The notes under the pieces: model-generated
Told to the model about the DNA's origin: nothing
Seen by the model: only the letters and a program-made list of their open reading frames with translations
Database searches by the model: none
In this document: in pieces, positions 22,469 to 24,056 of the stretch
How the letters are laid out: each line of letters begins with the position of its first letter
Position numbering within the stretch: the stretch's first letter is position 1
Source of the DNA: Acinetobacter sp.
GTDB taxonomy: Bacteria; Pseudomonadota; Gammaproteobacteria; Pseudomonadales; Moraxellaceae
DNA length: 24,056 nt
Assembly (NCBI GenBank): GCA_030152275.1
Contig: JASLHF010000238.1
Location: forward strand, 1 to 24,056
Reading direction: 5' to 3'
Position numbers and translations under genes: made by a program

Positions 22469-23383
22469 ATGTCAATAAATGAGGAAAGACTTACTCATCT
22501 TAAACAGCTTGAAGCTGAGAGTATTCATATTATCCGTGAAGTTGCTGCCGAGTTTGAAAACCCGGTCATGCTTTATTCTATTGGTAAAGATTCTGCAGTC
22601 ATGCTGCATCTTGCGCTTAAAGCGTTTTATCCTGCCAAACTTCCATTTCCGCTGCTGCATGTAGACACGGGCTGGAAGTTTAAAGACATGATTACTTTCC
22701 GTGACAACATGGCGAAAGAGCATGGCTTTGACTTAATCGTACATCAAAATAAAGAAGGGAAAGATGCCGGCGTAAACCCATTTGATTATGGCAGCTCGAA
22801 ATATACCGACATCATGAAAACTCAAGGCTTAAAACAAGCGCTTGATAAATACCAATTTGATGCTGCGTTTGGCGGTGCACGCCGTGATGAAGAAAAATCA
22901 CGTGCGAAAGAGCGTGTTTATTCATTCCGTGATTCTAAACACCGTTGGGACCCTAAAAACCAGCGTCCTGAACTTTGGAATCTTTACAACGGTAAAGTGA
23001 ACAAAGGCGAAAGCATTCGTGTGTTCCCATTATCTAACTGGACTGAGTTGGATATCTGGCAATATATCTACCTTGAAAATATTAAATTGGTTCCTTTGTA
23101 TTTGGCTGCTGAACGTCCGGTGGTTGAGCGTAACGGTACACTCATCATGGTGGATGATGAACGTATGCGTTTGAACGAAGGTGAAGTGCCACAAATGAAA
23201 TCGGTACGTTTCCGTACTTTAGGTTGTTACCCATTAACAGGTGCGGTTGAATCAACTGCAACAACTTTGCCGGAAATTATCCAAGAGATGCTTTTAGCGA
23301 CCACATCTGAACGTCAAGGCCGTATGATCGACCATGACGAAGCAGGTTCGATGGAAAAGAAAAAGCAGGAAGGTTACTTCTAA
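22469..23383 (+). CDS. cysD: Sulfate adenylyltransferase subunit 2
   Basis: Catalytic subunit of ATP sulfurylase, which adenylates sulfate to APS in assimilation. From the ATG at 22469 (MSINEERLTHLKQLEAESIH) it has 304 residues, matching E. coli (302) from its first Met. An in-frame ATG at 22409 would add 20 residues containing MCHTC; neither start has a good ribosome site. The PP-loop SIGKDSAVML (residues 37-46) binds ATP. HVDTGWKF, FGGARRDEEKSRAKER, FPLSNWTELDIWQY and the C-terminal RQGRMIDHDEAGSME are CysD signatures. It pairs with cysN downstream, but the two are 154 bases apart. Confidence 0.96.
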   Translation: MSINEERLTHLKQLEAESIHIIREVAAEFENPVMLYSIGKDSAVMLHLALKAFYPAKLPFPLLHVDTGWKFKDMITFRDNMAKEHGFDLIVHQNKEGKDAGVNPFDYGSSKYTDIMKTQGLKQALDKYQFDAAFGGARRDEEKSRAKERVYSFRDSKHRWDPKNQRPELWNLYNGKVNKGESIRVFPLSNWTELDIWQYIYLENIKLVPLYLAAERPVVERNGTLIMVDDERMRLNEGEVPQMKSVRFRTLGCYPLTGAVESTATTLPEIIQEMLLATTSERQGRMIDHDEAGSMEKKKQEGYF

Positions 23384-23393
23384 ATTAATCTTG

Positions 23394-23489
23394 AAATCTC
23401 CCCCTAACCCGCTCTTTGAGAAAGAGGGGGACTCCCAAAAATGAACGGAGGTAAGTCCTCCTTTATTAAAGGAGGATTTAGGTGGATTT
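23394..23489. repeat. Palindromic repeat element between cysD and cysN
   Basis: The ends are imperfect inverted copies (AAATCTCCCCCTAACCC at 23394-23410 and GGATTTAGGTGGATTT at 23474-23489). Inside are two hairpins: CTCTTT-GAG-AAAGAG (23412-23426, extended by CCC/GGG with one bulged base) and CCTCCTTT-ATT-AAAGGAGG (23457-23475). The C/G-strand asymmetry and nested palindromes resemble REP- or MITE-type small repeats; no coding content. Confidence 0.7.
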
Positions 23490-23537
23490 AAAGATTAAAA
23501 GAAACCGATTTCAAAAGAATATGTGGAGCTTTGAGCA

Positions 23538-24056
23538 ATGTCTCACCAATCAGATTTAATTAGCCAAGACATCTTGGCGTATTTAAAACAACACGAAAAT
23601 AAAGACCTTCTTCGTTTCCTGACTTGCGGTAACGTGGATGACGGTAAATCGACTTTAATCGGCCGTTTACTTTACGATTCAAAATTGATTTATGAAGATC
23701 AATTGCAAGCCGTAACCCGTGACTCTAAAAAAGTCGGTACGACTGGCGATGCGCCTGACTTAGCCTTACTTGTAGATGGTCTGCAAGCTGAACGTGAGCA
23801 GGGTATTACCATTGATGTGGCGTATCGTTATTTCTCTACAGAAAAACGTAAGTTCATCATTGCCGACACCCCGGGACACGAACAGTACACACGCAACATG
23901 GCGACAGGCGCATCTACTGCGGATCTTGCGATTATCTTGATTGATGCGCGTTATGGCGTGCAAACGCAAACCCGCCGTCACTCGTTTATTGCCAGCCTAT
24001 TGGGTATTCGCAACATTGTGGTTGCGATTAACAAAATGGATTTGGTGGAATTCTCT
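23538..24056 (+). CDS. cysN: Sulfate adenylyltransferase subunit 1 (5' part, runs off the window)
   Basis: GTPase subunit of ATP sulfurylase, coupling GTP hydrolysis to APS formation by CysD. The first 173 codons are present and open to the last base of the window. The ATG at 23538 follows GGAG (23525-23528) by nine bases. The GTP-binding motifs are complete: G1 GNVDDGKST at 31-39, the switch region GITIDVAYR at 89-97, G3 DTPGH at 110-114 and G4 NKMD at 165-168. Whether the protein is CysN alone or a CysNC fusion with APS kinase cannot be seen here. Confidence 0.95.
   Translation, partial: MSHQSDLISQDILAYLKQHENKDLLRFLTCGNVDDGKSTLIGRLLYDSKLIYEDQLQAVTRDSKKVGTTGDAPDLALLVDGLQAEREQGITIDVAYRYFSTEKRKFIIADTPGHEQYTRNMATGASTADLAIILIDARYGVQTQTRRHSFIASLLGIRNIVVAINKMDLVEFS

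Noticed and set aside
23412..23475. CRISPR-like repeats between cysD and cysN
   Set aside because: Only two dissimilar palindromes and no regular spacers; a small repeat element explains it better.

Overview
The window is chromosomal DNA of a gammaproteobacterium, most likely an Acinetobacter species. I base this on the protein sequences (SdhC/D, SucA, CysD and a long PgaA that read like Acinetobacter orthologues), the moderately AT-rich composition, the gene order sdhCDAB-sucAB-lpd-sucCD, and an E. coli-type pgaABCD operon. No database search was possible, so the genus is an inference. There are no tRNA or rRNA genes, CRISPR arrays, insertion sequences or phage genes.

Region 1 (1-12140) is a TCA-cycle block, all on the + strand. 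sdhCDAB (succinate dehydrogenase) ends at a strong terminator. A 780-bp gap follows that holds a Zur-like box, a second terminator-like hairpin, overlapping tiny ORFs and two strong stem-loops just ahead of sucA. Then come sucA, sucB and lpd (E1, E2 and E3 of 2-oxoglutarate dehydrogenase), with a terminator-like hairpin directly in front of the lpd ribosome binding site. lpd ends at its own terminator. sucC and sucD (succinyl-CoA synthetase) follow as a separate unit with visibly different codon use, closed by two terminators. Together these genes turn 2-oxoglutarate into fumarate.

Region 2 (12140-18625) is the pgaABCD operon for export and synthesis of poly-N-acetylglucosamine (PNAG), the biofilm polysaccharide. 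The genes overlap (two TAATG junctions and one 14-base overlap). A perfect TGTGA-N6-TCACA box lies upstream of pgaA. PgaB keeps its deacetylase residues but seems to have lost the acidic motif of its C-terminal glycosidase-like domain.

Region 3 (18625-22045) is on the - strand: a yqiJ-yqiK pair (membrane/OB-fold protein plus flotillin), convergent with pgaD across a shared terminator, and an unrecognised 180-residue protein. The AT-rich gaps carry several inverted repeats.

Region 4 (22046-24056, + strand) is cysD and the first 173 codons of cysN, the two subunits of ATP sulfurylase. cysN runs off the end of the window. A 96-bp palindromic repeat element separates the two genes, which are usually adjacent.

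No clearly new multi-gene system is visible. The best leads are non-coding or at domain level: the structured sucA leader, the Zur-like box, the cAMP-receptor-type box at pga, the degenerate PgaB domain, the His/Cys cluster in the flotillin and the repeat inside cysDN.
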